Of a stretch of DNA of 64,000 bases, positions 44,088-56,309 are shown in pieces. The notes below the pieces were generated by a model. The model searched no databases and was not told where the DNA came from. It worked only from the letters and a program-made list of their open reading frames with translations. A program made the translations under genes and the position numbers. Origin of the DNA: Ottelia alismoides (taxonomy: Eukaryota > Streptophyta > Magnoliopsida > Alismatales > Hydrocharitaceae); assembly GCA_037367405.1 (NCBI GenBank), contig JAZKJV010000389.1, positions 1,302,001 through 1,366,000 of the forward strand, in the 5' to 3' direction. Position 1 is the stretch's first letter; each line of letters begins with the position of its first letter.

Positions 44088-46130
44088 TTTACTATGTGGA
44101 GAAAGAAGAAAGTGCAAAGTATGCTTCAAAATGCTAACCCTATAGGAGTTTATATAGTACCTCCTCCCACACAAATAAATCCTAAGAATTCATGGCATAT
44201 CAACAAGAGGCCTTGCTGGTTTAAGGTGAAGGCTTCCACATTTGCTCGACAATCACTAATTGTAGAGGTGTGCATGGTTAACATTATAAACATTCTTGTA
44301 TTTTCTAAAAACTATCACGTCGAGTGTCTAGAGAAAAAAGAACTTCTCAGAGAGGAGCAACTAATCTTACATCAAACAAGATAATCAACATCTCCTCACA
44401 ATGCGATTAACGAATCAATTTGTGATTTTTAATGTTACATACGAGTCAATATGATGATGTCATATTCCAATCATTTTCTGTCGGTGTTTTGATCGCATTT
44501 CATATTTGCTAAGATGCAATGTACTAGTATTCATTTATGCGTGTTCATTTAAAATTATCGGAGTATAACGGATCCACTTCACTATATAGTTTTGATGGCA
44601 AGACCATATATATTTTGGAAATGGATGACGTCCTAATGGAACTTGTTAATCAGAGTGACACAATGGGGAGCACATGGTAAGAAAAATTACAGTTACTAGA
44701 AGGGATATCATTATAGTCGGTTTATATAAAAGATTTAGAAACGGATATCTGCAACATTGGGTCATGAAAGATGACTTTCCTTGTATCAACAGAGATTTGT
44801 TCATTGGATGAGCGTCTACATTGTCTCACTTCCGACAACCCCGAGTTGTGGGAATATGGAAGTTTGGACTTTTCCCTTTCTCCTATGAAATAAATGGTTA
44901 TATTATTTTCTTAATATGATGTTTACACAATGATAGCCAGTAGGCTGGTAATGTATATACCAAGTTAAAAGACCATCGATTCCATCATTCTGACATATGG
45001 TTGATATCATGAATTGTTCTCCAATAATCATCTTGCAATATACCCCAAATAGAAATTTCTTGTGTTATGTCAACTATGTATGTGAATAACAACATCAATA
45101 AATATTCAATTATGCTCTATGGCTGTAGAAACTTCCATTTTATTGATTGCATATTTTGTTTCGAGGATGGAGTTCAGGAATACATGAAAACACAAAATGC
45201 ATACTCAAAAAAAATAACTAACTTCTATTTGTGTTTTTATTTTGTTAACCGAGCAGATAACAACACATAATTACCATTTATCCCTCCTTATCTGACAGGT
45301 TCTTATCCCCTGCAAACGAATGGAAACGAGGGATACAGCAACTTGATCCCTCCTTATCATGTATCTCACTGCTGAACGAGGCATGAGATCCATTGCAGAT
45401 TTGAAATTTCTATTGAATTGATGCAATAGTGGCAAGAGAAAACTAAAAATGTGCCACAATTACCACACAAAAAAGTCCTGCATATGCGTCACAGCAGAGT
45501 TCCATGGTTTCATCTTATAAGTTTTCATTCAGTAGTAGATATTTCTGTACTATGTAAATAAGTAGTTAGATGCGGACTTGTACAACACCTTCAATAAGCT
45601 TTTGATGAAAAAGAGTGGGAATTTCAACGGTTGCGGATAATCTGGGGGTGAAGGTGCATATTAACTCTGAAGCAGAGAAGTTTGTTAGAAACTTAAGGCG
45701 AGCGAAACCAAATGATTCAGGATGTCTCTTTATTTTAGAAGACACTGGGAGTTTCATTTGTGTGTAGGCTCAATAGTTAATTTGAGAATTACAGCCTCTC
45801 TGCATCAAGTACTGCATGTAGAAGCTTCACGGATGTAAGAGGATTCATATATTTATGTACAAGATATATGAAAGTAAGGATTGGCAACTCGCCTACATAG
45901 ACATCATAAATCACAAATTCGGGCATCTTTTACTTGATAAAATATCAATAACACAGTAAGTGCATAGTTGCATCCCTTCTTAACCAATCAGCAGATACAT
46001 GTGGTCTCTTTCTAAATATTAGTACATGATACAGCACACACCACTACTATAGATTTTCACTTAATGACGAGAAATCAACAACAGTAATTGTGGAGTAGGA
46101 AGGACTGGAAGGAGCATGTGCTTCATCTAT
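44088..46130. other. Intergenic, low-copy, downstream of the DCC gene
   Basis: No transposon domain or repeat shared with the rest of the window was found. Short open stretches exist (44094-44384 plus, 45067-45270 plus, 45566-45757 minus), but none has a recognisable domain or a convincing splice context. The first 300 bases after the LTR could belong to an undetected insertion. The DCC gene's 3' UTR and poly(A) site should lie near 45900-46130. Confidence 0.5.
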
Positions 46131-47293
46131 CTATATTTCACAAGAATCTGATGATTCCCCAAACATGTTGTAACGATTATTTGCCACAAATTCATACACC
46201 ACGTCTCTAACAAACCTATAGAAGGCATCATAGGAAACAAGAAATATCATGGCAATATATTATTTTCCATGGCAAACTACGTACAAGAAAGGTAGGTTAG
46301 GTAGTTCACGTGACTTACCAAGGAACAACTCGCAAGAAAAGTGCAAGTTGAGGAAACGGGAGGTCGAGATACTCCATTATCTTCAGCACGGCATCCGACT
46401 TGACATAGGATCTGCAGATAAGGGAGGACAACAAAAGAATCAACTGACCATCTAGTTTAGATTTCTTTCAATTTGATCGACATAAGAAAAGCTGAATAGA
46501 CACATAGAAGCATGGAAAGTGAATGAAATTGATGAATGTAAACCTGTCCTTCTCAACGAGGACAACACTAGAGATGTCGTCGGGAGATCTTCCAGATCTC
46601 TGGAGGAGTTCCCGGCCAGAATCACTCTGGAGAGCCTCAAACCTCACCCTTCTGCAGTGGAACACAGCATGATTTCAGTCACCAAATCGTTATTTCTGCG
46701 GATATATGCCATCTAAGCTATTGGCAGTTGGTAGAAGAGAATCTGAGATGATTCAATTTGCCAAACTAGATGAATTGAAACAGTGGGTACTTGCCCATTA
46801 CTATCGTTGGCTCTCACGAAGCGCACACCTCCATTGCATAGATTGCAGACTCCTGATTCAAAACCATGACTTGGTGAGGGAAAGTCAACAAAATTAATAG
46901 CAGATTGCAGTTACTTTAAAACAAACAACAAAGTTAGCGGGGAACGAAGAGGAGAAGAAAGTAGAGACCGTCAAAGAGCATGATGGGTCTAGCGTCATGG
47001 TTGAAGAAGTGAGAAGTGGCTTCCACCCAATCCACCGAACCTTCTCTATCCCCGTCAATGATGCTCCTTGCTGCCTCTGGTGGTGTCTCCGTAGCAGCAG
47101 CAGCAGTGACGGTGGTGAAAGAGGGGCAAGGGTGGGAGGATGCGGCGGTTGCCGGTGACCAGAAGCGAATCGCGGGAAAAGCAGTGGTAGCAGGAGGTGA
47201 AACAGAAGCACGATGATGGTGCAGGGGGCTGGATCTCAGATGTAGACGCCACGCGGACAGCAGAGGCAGTGGGGGAGCCAAGAGGCTGCCCAT
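46131..47293 (-). CDS. DCC family (DUF393) thiol-disulfide oxidoreductase-like protein, probably plastid-targeted
   Basis: Five exons on the minus strand: 47293-46969, 46852-46795, 46651-46544, 46411-46319 and 46215-46131. The joined frame is 222 codons plus a TAG stop, and all four junctions keep phase. Residues 1 to about 75 are Ser/Pro/Ala/Arg-rich with few acidic residues, like a chloroplast transit peptide. The DCC domain follows: RPIMLFDG, GVCNLCNGGVRFV with its paired CNLC cysteines, RVRFEALQSDSG, RSPDDISSVVLVEKD, SDAVLKIMEYLDLPF and a C-terminal VANNRYNMFG. The family resembles thioredoxin-like redox proteins; the substrate is unknown. The ATG at 47293 is the first in frame after upstream non-ATG sequence. 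Introns 1, 3 and 4 are GT-AG; intron 2 uses GC-AG. It appears intact. Confidence 0.88.
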
Positions 47294-47613
47294 TTCCGTT
47301 GGCGTTCCGAGGGAGCACAGACCCGATATTTGCAAAAGTTAAAGACCATTTCCACCACTCAAAACTTGCTGCAACCTGCATCATCCACGCAGCTACGCCC
47401 AACTTGTGTCTGTCTCTTGGTCTCAATTTCAGCATTATGACGGTGGGAGGGAGATGCGCGCCGTCTTTTCTTTAAAAAAAATCCACCCTCGTTGATATTT
47501 TCCTTGCAAGCTCCTCTCTTCAACCATCATATCTTAGAGGTGGACAGCAATCAAACAAATCTACGGGCCGACCTAAACCGGAGTAATGCCCGCCTTACTG
47601 GTTTCATTGGGAG

Positions 47614-47635
47614 CACGTGGTTTAACTTTATAAAG
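47614..47635 (-). promoter_or_regulatory. Possible DCC promoter elements: G-box and TATA-like site
   Basis: CACGTG at 47614-47619 and the symmetric CTTTATAAAG at 47626-47635 lie about 320-340 bases upstream of the ATG. The TATA-like site is on the correct side for minus-strand transcription only if the 5' UTR is about 300 bases. Both assignments are weak. Confidence 0.25.
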
Positions 47636-48148
47636 TTAGGATTAATCACTGTCTCTAATTGGTTTGGTCAAGGAAATGGATGAAGGAAGAAGCTAAACGT
47701 ATTATTTTCCATTTTTTTAAACAAAGATAAGTGTGGGACTGGTTCAAGAAATTTTTGGCCATATACTTATTTTCATGGAATGATATTGGAAATATAATAC
47801 TCGATATAGCATTCATGTTGAATTCAATTTCAAAGTACTACCCTTCTATCATTTCTCCTCGTGTAAAACACACAACATTACAAAGAATCATTCACCCTTC
47901 ACCACTCCCACCTTGCCCCCTTCTCCTGCCTTTGTCCCTCTCACTACAACATCACCATCCACCTCTCCCCTTTGCCTCATCAACCTCGCCTTTTGCTCAC
48001 AGCATCCTCAAATCTGTAAGACCATCACAATTGTGCCCCCATCCATGGAGTACTCTGTCTCTTGGAAGGATGGTTGAAAAAGCTTAGACTCTGATTTTAC
48101 TTAATTCAATGTCGCTTCTAGTATGTTTGATTTTCAGTCAGATCAAAA
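47636..48148. other. Remaining upstream flank of the DCC gene up to the Copia LTR
   Basis: No repeat shared with the window. A CT-rich stretch at about 47880-48000 followed by CTGTAAGA looks like the leader of a divergent plus-strand transcript, but no coding exon follows before the LTR at 48149. Confidence 0.35.
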
Positions 48149-50660
48149 TGAAGGTTAGGATTTAGGCCTTATCGCATCATGAAAGCGTGAAGATCACATC
48201 ATATGCGATTGGGAGAGACTACTCAAACTAGTTTCTCATGGCAGCGGAATTTAAAAAAAATTAAAGCGATGAAATCACATGATTCGAGAACACTTGTCAA
48301 ATCATTTCATCATGATCACAAATAAGATATAGGAATACCTCCTGAATTGTGGTTGCAATCGAAGTCTCTAAAGTAAGAGACTGTCTGTCTCAAGTTCGAA
48401 CCGATAGAGGAGATGCTTGCGAGCGTTGATGAGACGTGTCCTTCTCGCAATCTAAGATGAAGATCTAAGCAATCATCTCATGCAATCCGAGGACTTCTTC
48501 ACGTGCAAGTAGTATCAAAGAAGATGGAGATCCATGAGCAGTCGAAGCAGCATCACAATGGTGTAGCGGTGACGACAAATCTCTCTAGGGCAAGAGGTGG
48601 ATGCCCACTCTTGAGAGAGAGAGAGAGGGGTGGGGGCGTGTAATGACAATGAGAGAGAGAGAGAAAGTGAGAGCTTGTAAATTTTGTTTTGTAAAAGAAG
48701 AGTTAGGGTTGCATCTTCTTTTATAATTTTTTAGGAGTCCTTGGATCACAATCCATGTGTCACACAAAATTAGTGGTTGAGATTGATTTGTATTTTCATT
48801 CAATGGCCATGATTTTGTTGCATAAATTTGCAGCAATAATTAATTTAAATTAAATTAACTATATTGAATTATCATCAATATATTTTAATTCAATCAAAGC
48901 AATGCACACAAAAGGATTACGAAGGAGGTAAGGCTCCTTCCAATTAAGGGGGATGACTACTTTTGATTTAGGACTCAAGGGTAGTTGTCCACCCTCCTTA
49001 CATGGAAGGTGCCTTCCTCTTCCTATTATGTGAGATCACATATCTCACATAATCCTTCATTATTTGCAAGAACTTTTATTGCAAATTTATTCACAAAAAT
49101 AATTCCAAATTATTTTGTGATAATTTGAATCATGCCATTGGAAATTGTGAATCATATTTGCACACCCAAATCCAATTCACATCAACATTTAATTTGTAAA
49201 TACTATTTACAATTATCTCTCTCTAATATATTATAAATCACACTTATAAATATACATATATGATTAATATGTATAGTATTATCCATATTATTACTATCCA
49301 TGATAATTAAATCATATTTAATTGTCTTAGATCATCATTCTCATGCATCTAAATAATATGACATTATTCATGATAATTAAATCATAATTAATTATCAATT
49401 TCTCAATGCTCAGATATGCAATTCAACAATGGAAGTATCCTTGAACTCTTTCAACAATAATGCACTTTCTCTGCGGATACTTGGAGATAAGGATACGATG
49501 ATTGTACGTTTCACGTAGAGTGGCTCGGATATTGAGATCATATCTCAAATCCAGATTTCGGGGACATCTCAAAGATGCTTGATTAAATCAAAGCCGTTAA
49601 TCTAATATTCTCATTTCATTTGAATCACATTCAGATCAATGTCCAACCTTTAGACTAAAATTTGATCACTTCTATACTGAGATTAGTCACTAAAATCCAA
49701 ACCTTTTTCATCACTCCCTCGGAATGGAAGTGTCATGGCTATACAATTATTTATGATCACATCACCCTCGAGTACTCCTAATGCCCTCACATCATGCATA
49801 CTAGAAGACTTAGAATAAACCCAAAGTTTATTATCTCTTTTAGATTGTCTTCTTCAGGGTTTTGTCATTAAGATTCTCATTCGGTCATTAGGAGTCGGTA
49901 TCGATCATATGCTTTTCAAAGACATATATCATACCAACAAATTCTTGTCATGCTTCCAAAGCAAGACGACCATGGATGAAATTTGATTGGTCCCAATATC
50001 TCATGAGTGAGCACATGTCTTCCAGTTTAGTAGTGAACATGTATGATCCCTTTGAGAGATCATATTACTCATATTCCCTCGTATGCACACCAGCTCGTCG
50101 GTGTATATACCTTAATTAGATCATCAACCTACTGGTCTGCTAAATATACATACTCAAGCATATAACAATACATATGTCTCCGGTCAGAGGATGCATGCCT
50201 ATATCGTGACATTATACGACATAGGTCTTGGTTATCTCGATCTCGTTAAGTCAACTCTTTCACCTAACTTATCCGACACCTCCGAGTCTTCATTCGTAAG
50301 CAGAGGACATGCATTAAGAGGTCGATCAGATGTCAGCCTTTAAAGAGGAATTGACATCTTCTTCTCAAGATGGAGATCATCTCTTAACAATCATTTGATA
50401 ATGCTTGATGAGTCATCAATCTAACTCTTTAGATATCACCCAAGCACCAGCCTCTATGATTCAACCATTGAATCAATAATTGTGTGATCATTAGGATGGC
50501 TATGGTACATAACCTTGATTGTACTAAGGGGCCTTATACGCATTCATTCATTTAATCCCAAACATGGAGTGAAATAAAATAAATAATTTTTATTGATATA
50601 TCGAAGATTACAATAACATTTATTGCAAAAATTGTTCATATCGGGCTCACATGGCTAATA
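48149..50660 (-). repeat. Element E 3' LTR
   Basis: About 2.5 kb, alignable in reverse complement with 41529-44087 but clearly diverged. The expected TG terminus at 50660 reads TA. A (GA)n-rich tract lies at about 48614-48666. Confidence 0.75.
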
Positions 50661-50689
50661 ATCTCCCACTAACCCTCATAACCATTCAG

Positions 50690-52420
50690 GTACAATCTAT
50701 AAACCCATACTCATAACATATTGATCGAAAATCATTTGTGTCAAAAGTTTGGTAGGGGGATCAGCAATGTTATCGTTAGAGGCCATCTCAGTGATGATGA
50801 TGTCACCACGCTTTTGAATCTCCCGAATGATGTGGTATTTCCTTTCGACATGCTTGCTCTTTTGATGCCATCTGGGTTCTTTCGACTAAGTTATGACTCT
50901 CGTGTTATCGCAGAGTAGCGGGATAGGAGTATAAGATGAAACTATGCTAAGTTCCAGGATGAACTTGCGCAACCACACCGCCTTCTTTACAGCATCTGAT
51001 GCGGCAATGTATTTAATGTTTGTTGTTGAATCAGCTATAATGTCCTACTTCTTGATTTTCTAGCTTACAACACCACCGTTCACTAGGAACACAAACTCTG
51101 ATATTGACTTTTGATCATCAATATCAGACTAGAAGTTCGAATCTTCATATACTAAGTCTTGGAGATCACCATCTCCAAAGATCAAGATGTAATCTTGCGT
51201 CCGTCTAAGATACTTAAAGATGTTCTTCACTGCATTCTAGTATTGTTCTCCGTAGCAAGATTGATAACGGCTTACCACTCCCACTACATGGCAGATATTT
51301 AGCCTTGTGCACATCATGGCGTACATTAGGCTTCTCACAGCTTATGCATAGGGGCATCCACCCATGGCTTTCTTATCTTCTACACTTTGAGGATCCATCC
51401 CTTTAGATAGGTGGATACCATGTCTTAAGGGAATGAAGCCTTTCTTGGAATTCTCCATATGGAACGTTCCAAGATCTTCTTAATGTACCCATATTGTTAT
51501 AAACCTAAAGTCCTCTTTTCTCTGTTCCTGAATAGATTCAAACCCAAGATATGTGAGACTTATCCAATATCTTTCATCTTGAAAGTATGGGACATCCAAA
51601 TCGTAACACTGGTCATCATCCATGTACCATTCTCAATGATAAGGATGCCATCTACATAATGCAAGATGAACACAATGGCATTCCCACTATGATTCTTATA
51701 CACACATGGTTTATCAGGATTCTGAACAAAATCATAACTCTTTATGGTTTCGTCAAATATGATGTTCCAGCAACGAGAAGCTTGCTTGAGCCCATAGATG
51801 GATTTCTTCAGCTTGCATACTTTACCTTCCTCGGTTATGAAGCCTTGGGGTTGCTCCATATAGATATCATCCTCAAGGTATCCATTGAGGAAAGTCTTCT
51901 TGATGTCCATCTTTCAGATGCCGTAGTCATGATATGCAGCTATAGCTAGCAGTGTCTTGATGGATTTAAGCATAGTCATAGGAGAGAATGTCTCATCGTT
52001 ATCGATGCCTTCTCTCAGTGTATATCCCTTGGCTACGAGTCGTTCTTTGAAGGTCTCTACCTTCCCATATGTACCCTCTTTTTCTTGAAAATCCATTTAT
52101 ACCCAATGGGCTTTACTTCTTTAGGTGGATCCCCTAGGGTCCATACACCATTATTATGCATGAAGTCTATTTCAGACTTCATTGCTAGCATCAATCTATC
52201 CATGTCATGATCCACGAGCGCTTCATCAAAGAAGTTGGATCATTGTCAGTTTCATCTAACACATGGAATCCGTACCTTTCAGGTGGTGCAACTACCCTCG
52301 AACTCCTTCGAAGAGGTACATGTGTTACATCTTTATTTACATCTTCAGTTTCCAGTTCAGGAAGCTCACTATCCTCAGGGGATCTAATGAGTTCCTTCAC
52401 TTCATTTTTGTCTTAACTCT
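50690..52420 (-). pseudogene. Element E reverse transcriptase and RNase H (broken)
   Basis: The reverse transcriptase reads SSRVVAPPERYGFHV near 52330-52290, ETFSPMTMLKSIKTL near 51990-51950 and MDIKKTFLNGYLEDDIYMEQPQGF at 51910-51840. The catalytic motif is HYVDGILI near 51670, so the second Asp of YVDD is Gly and polymerase activity would be lost. RNase H remnants such as DAVKKAVWLRKFILE lie at about 50940-51020. Stops separate the blocks. Confidence 0.85.
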
Positions 52421-52535
52421 TAAGGAAGTCATCCTCTAGAAAATGTGCATCTCTAGATTTGAAGACATTCTGAGTCTCAGGGTCATAAAGTTGGTATCCA
52501 ATACCGTCCATTACATACCCAATGAAGTAGCACTA

Positions 52536-52985
52536 TCAAGTGTAAGATTTCATCTTACTTGCGTACACGTTTTTCGCATGGACCAAGTAACCCCAAATCC
52601 TTAAGTGTCTAACATTGGGTTTGGCACCATACCAAAGCTCATGAGGAGTTTTAGGTATATATTTTCTAGGAATCTTGTTGAAGATATATGTTGTAGTCTC
52701 TACTGCATATCCACAAAAATTAAGTGGTAAATACGCCTTACTCATCATTGAACGGATCATGTCCATGATGGTCATATTGCATCTTTCAACAACACTAATA
52801 AGTTGGGGAGTTCCACAAGGAGTGAGATTGGAGACAATTCCTTTCTCTTTAAGATTTTCCTTAAATTCATCTGAGAGGTACTCGCCAACTTGGTCAGATT
52901 GAATCCATTTAATATTACTATCAATTTGGTTCTCAACCAAAGCCATTACTCTTTGAACTTTTCAAATGTTTTAGATTTATGGCGT
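52536..52985 (-). pseudogene. Element E integrase, 3' part
   Basis: Reads KTFEKFK, then a stop, VENQIDSNIKWIQSDQVGEYLSD, TPCGTPQLISVVERCN (family form TPQQNGVAERRN) and AYLPLNFCGYAVETTTYIFNKIP. The upstream part of the same gene continues at 56310 beyond the solo LTR. Confidence 0.8.
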
Positions 52986-52999
52986 ACTAGAAAGATAAA

Positions 53000-55900
53000 T
53001 GATACTCGAATTTTGCCTGCGGTTAATAAAGGTGTCGGTGTAGAAAAACCACAAAGACAAAATTCGATTGATCAAACAAAAATTCAAAAAAATTAAGAGA
53101 GAGAGAGAGAAAGAGAATGAATAAAGTGATTTCTCTCCTATTTTATCTTAAACTAATTATTTATCTAGGTAAGTTTCCCTAGGTCGAATACAAGGAGGCA
53201 GAATAACTATGCTTCGATTTTTGGGAGAAGAGGTATTTTTGTGAGTTTTATCTCTTCTTGATGAAAGAAAGAAAAGTCGTCAAGATGGATGCGAAATTTA
53301 AAATATCAATCAAATAAATATATGATGAAAAACTCTGAAATTGTAATAGAACCTCTCTAAGTAGTTGGCTAACTACCCTAAAAGATTCGTCAAAAAATAA
53401 GACCCACAAAGTGTCCAAAATTCACTATGTATACAGGGGTACAACTTTAAAAAAAAAAGAAAGAAGTTTGCAATTTGGTCCCTGGCAAGGACTGAAATGA
53501 AAAGAAAACAAGTTTTATTACATTTAGGTCCCTGTATGGGGACCTAAATGCAATATCTGGAAACTTTTGAATATGGTAGGAATTTTTGGACTTGCGGGGG
53601 CCTATGTTGCAATTATTCCACCGTTTCGCACGAACGACCTAGATTAGACAGAGCGCGCTTGATCATGGTTGTTTAAAGCAGCCACGTGTCGCAAGGCTGT
53701 AACCCGCCTGTTTTTGCGGTTCTTCCCTAATTCTGATGCGGCTAAAGATGGGTCTCCTTCTCTGATCATGCTCCGGTGAAGTCGAACGGTGGGCGAGCTC
53801 CGGCAGGTCCAAGAGGGGATCGCCTATCCCCTCCGAGCTATCCTACGGCGAGAGGTGTTCTAAGAAGACGGCATCACTGATCGAAGGTTCAAGGGTCTCA
53901 AACCCGAACTCCTGGTCATGCACGATTGTTCGATTGGCGATGAAGATGCTCCAGAAGATGAATGATGAAGCTCTAGATGCAATAACAGACCTGCAAGAAG
54001 ATGGGACTTGCTCGATTGACCAGAAGTCAGCCAAGAAGTTAGTAGTTATTGCAGTTCATAATAGGGTTCCAGAAAGTTTTGTATCAAGTAAATATAGAAT
54101 GTGAATTGGTTTAAATCGAATTGGAATTGAGATGAATTATTGATTGTGACTCAAAGAGGGTAATTAATGGAGCCTAATCAAGCGATTATCTAAGCTAATT
54201 GGGCGATGAAATTGAGGGGAAAAGGAAAGGGGGTGAATGTTGCACCTGTGAATGAGAGTGTACAACTCTCTGATCTTTGTTTAATGGGCGGTGGTCCAGG
54301 AGCTCTACACGGCGGTGATAGCCGTGATGCAAGGCAGCGATGCCTTGGAACCTTCCTCCGTCAATCAGACTCTCACGGGGAATGGCCTCTGGCCCTGTCA
54401 TGGCCGAAATGAGGTCAGAATCAGGTGGAGAAAAGAGGGTGATGACCAGGTTGTTCTGGTTCTGGAGAAGTTAGTTGGTTTGAGCCAACTTTGAGATGAT
54501 TTATAGAGAGATCAATGGGGAGTTGGTAGAGATCAATGGCTAGCGTGGATCTTGGTCGTTAGGTGGGTAGCATAGATGGTTAGGATTGGGTTTAGGATGA
54601 ATGATGGACATGGGGAAATTAGGCGAAGTGAAGGCATTGGAATAGTTTGCAATGAACTGTTCTGGAGAAAGATGAACCAGGTGTTGACACGTGTCAGCAC
54701 CTGGTTGGCCAGATGTGATAATTATAGTATAAATTAGATAATAAATAATAATTAACATTATTTTAAATAGGTATAAAAATGAAAATATAAATAATTAATT
54801 TATCTAAATTATGGAATAATTAATTTTGATAAATAATAAATAATTTATGAAATATAAATATAATATTAACAAATAGGTATAAATAATACTTAATAAATAT
54901 ATATTTGATTTGTAATTTAACAAATTAATAAATAATAACTTATTTTTAAAATTTCTTGATTATTAGAACATTAAATAGAATATATTGAATGTTTGTGGAT
55001 TTTGATAAATTAATTAAATATATTAATAAGAGGATAGGGAGTATGCACCCAGGTGCATGTAATTCTACATGCACCCTGGCCTATAACTCCCACATTTTTT
55101 TACTTTTCCAAAAAATACCGTCATGTATATTCATCTATATATCCCTCCTGTATGTCATTCCAATTTCGTCAGAAACAGAGACCCCTACGTCTTCCATCCA
55201 GAACAGGTCGATTACATCAATTCTAAGACCGTTAAAATAATGTGTTCTAGATGGAGGATGTAGGGATCTCTCTTTCTGATGAAATTGGAATGACATATAG
55301 TAGGAATATATAGATGAATATACGTGGCGGTATTTTTCAGAAAAATAAAAAAATGTGGGAGTTATAGGCCCGGGTGCATGTAGAATTACATGCACCTAGG
55401 TGCATACTCCCTATCCTCTATTTATAAATACAGGTATAAATTACACAGTTCAATTTTGTCTATAAAATAGAATTTCGATTTATTTAAAATAATAAATAAT
55501 GTCAAAAAAGCTGAAACAAATCATGGTTAAAATACAAGAACAAGAAAATAATTTAAAATTATAAAATAATTAAAACTATAAATAATGTGTTCGGGATAAA
55601 TATATAGCCCAGAAACCCCGTTGTCATTAGGTCCCAAAACTGACTTTTTGCAAACAGATTCTGATTTTAGTGAAATCTCATTTATTAATTAGAGTATGAA
55701 CTTTAAAGGTAAGTAGAGTGAAATTGGAGTTCGTATGAGAAAGTTATGATGTTCGGAAGTTGAGAATTCGACAATTTAAAAGTTGGATTTCTTGGATTAT
55801 ATACAAGTTATTATTTTTAACTTATTTATATATTTTTCTATACATTTTTTAAAATAATTAAGAAAAAAGTTTGATGAAAATATGTAAATATAAATTCATT

Positions 55901-56304
55901 AAAAATCAATGAAGATTTGATAATTATTTGATAAATAATGAAGAATGTATATAGTGTATAATTAATTATTTTTTTATTATTTTCTTTCCTTATCACCCCT
56001 ACTTATTTGTTTGTCGACCAACTCATGCTGACTTGGTCTCGGGTGTTAGGTTATAAATATATCTTTCAGCTATATTTATATTTTCTAAGTCGTATTGTAC
56101 ATATATGCATATTTACAATCTACCTTCTTTTTGTTTTTTTATTTTTATTCTTTTATTTATTTACATGTTTTGGATGCATAAAGGTGCATTTTTATTCATG
56201 AATATGATTTGTTAAAAGATGGAAATTAATGACTATTTACATGTATTTGTTAAGGGTTTTAAGATAAAATGCAAAAAGAATGTTAATGAATCATGGATTC
56301 ATCA
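53000..56304 (-). repeat. Athila-like solo LTR with perfect target duplications
   Basis: 3305 bp. On the minus strand it runs TGATGAATCC (56304) to CGAGTATCA (53000). ATAAA occurs on both sides (52995-52999 and 56305-56309), and the Copia integrase reading resumes across it with one ATAAA removed. The LTR start and its AAGTAGGGGTGATAAGG-type segment match element B LTRs. No PBS, PPT or second LTR is present, so internal recombination removed the rest. A TATA-like CTATAAAT lies at 54499-54506 on the minus strand. Confidence 0.88.
55030..55418. mobile_element. Foldback MITE inside the solo LTR
   Basis: Arms of about 175 bases (55030-55209 and 55243-55418) are inverted copies separated by a loop of about 35 bases. 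Termini are GAGGATAGGGAGTATGCACC. A nested GGTGCATGTA...TACATGCACC palindrome sits within each arm. The 9-bp flanks TATTAATAA and TATTTATAA agree at six positions, possibly a decayed duplication. Sister LTRs in the window lack the segment. No coding capacity. Confidence 0.8.
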
Positions 56305-56309
56305 ATAAA

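Noticed and set aside
46969..47335. An extended DCC start 14 codons upstream
   Set aside because: The upstream codon is TTG on the minus strand. The first ATG in frame is at 47293.
47055..47435. A 126-codon minus-strand frame overlapping DCC exon 1
   Set aside because: Different frame from the DCC domain, no domain, and the splice phases support only the other frame.
47731..48087. Plus-strand 118-codon frame upstream of the DCC gene
   Set aside because: Low-complexity CT-rich reading with no domain. Recorded only as a possible leader.
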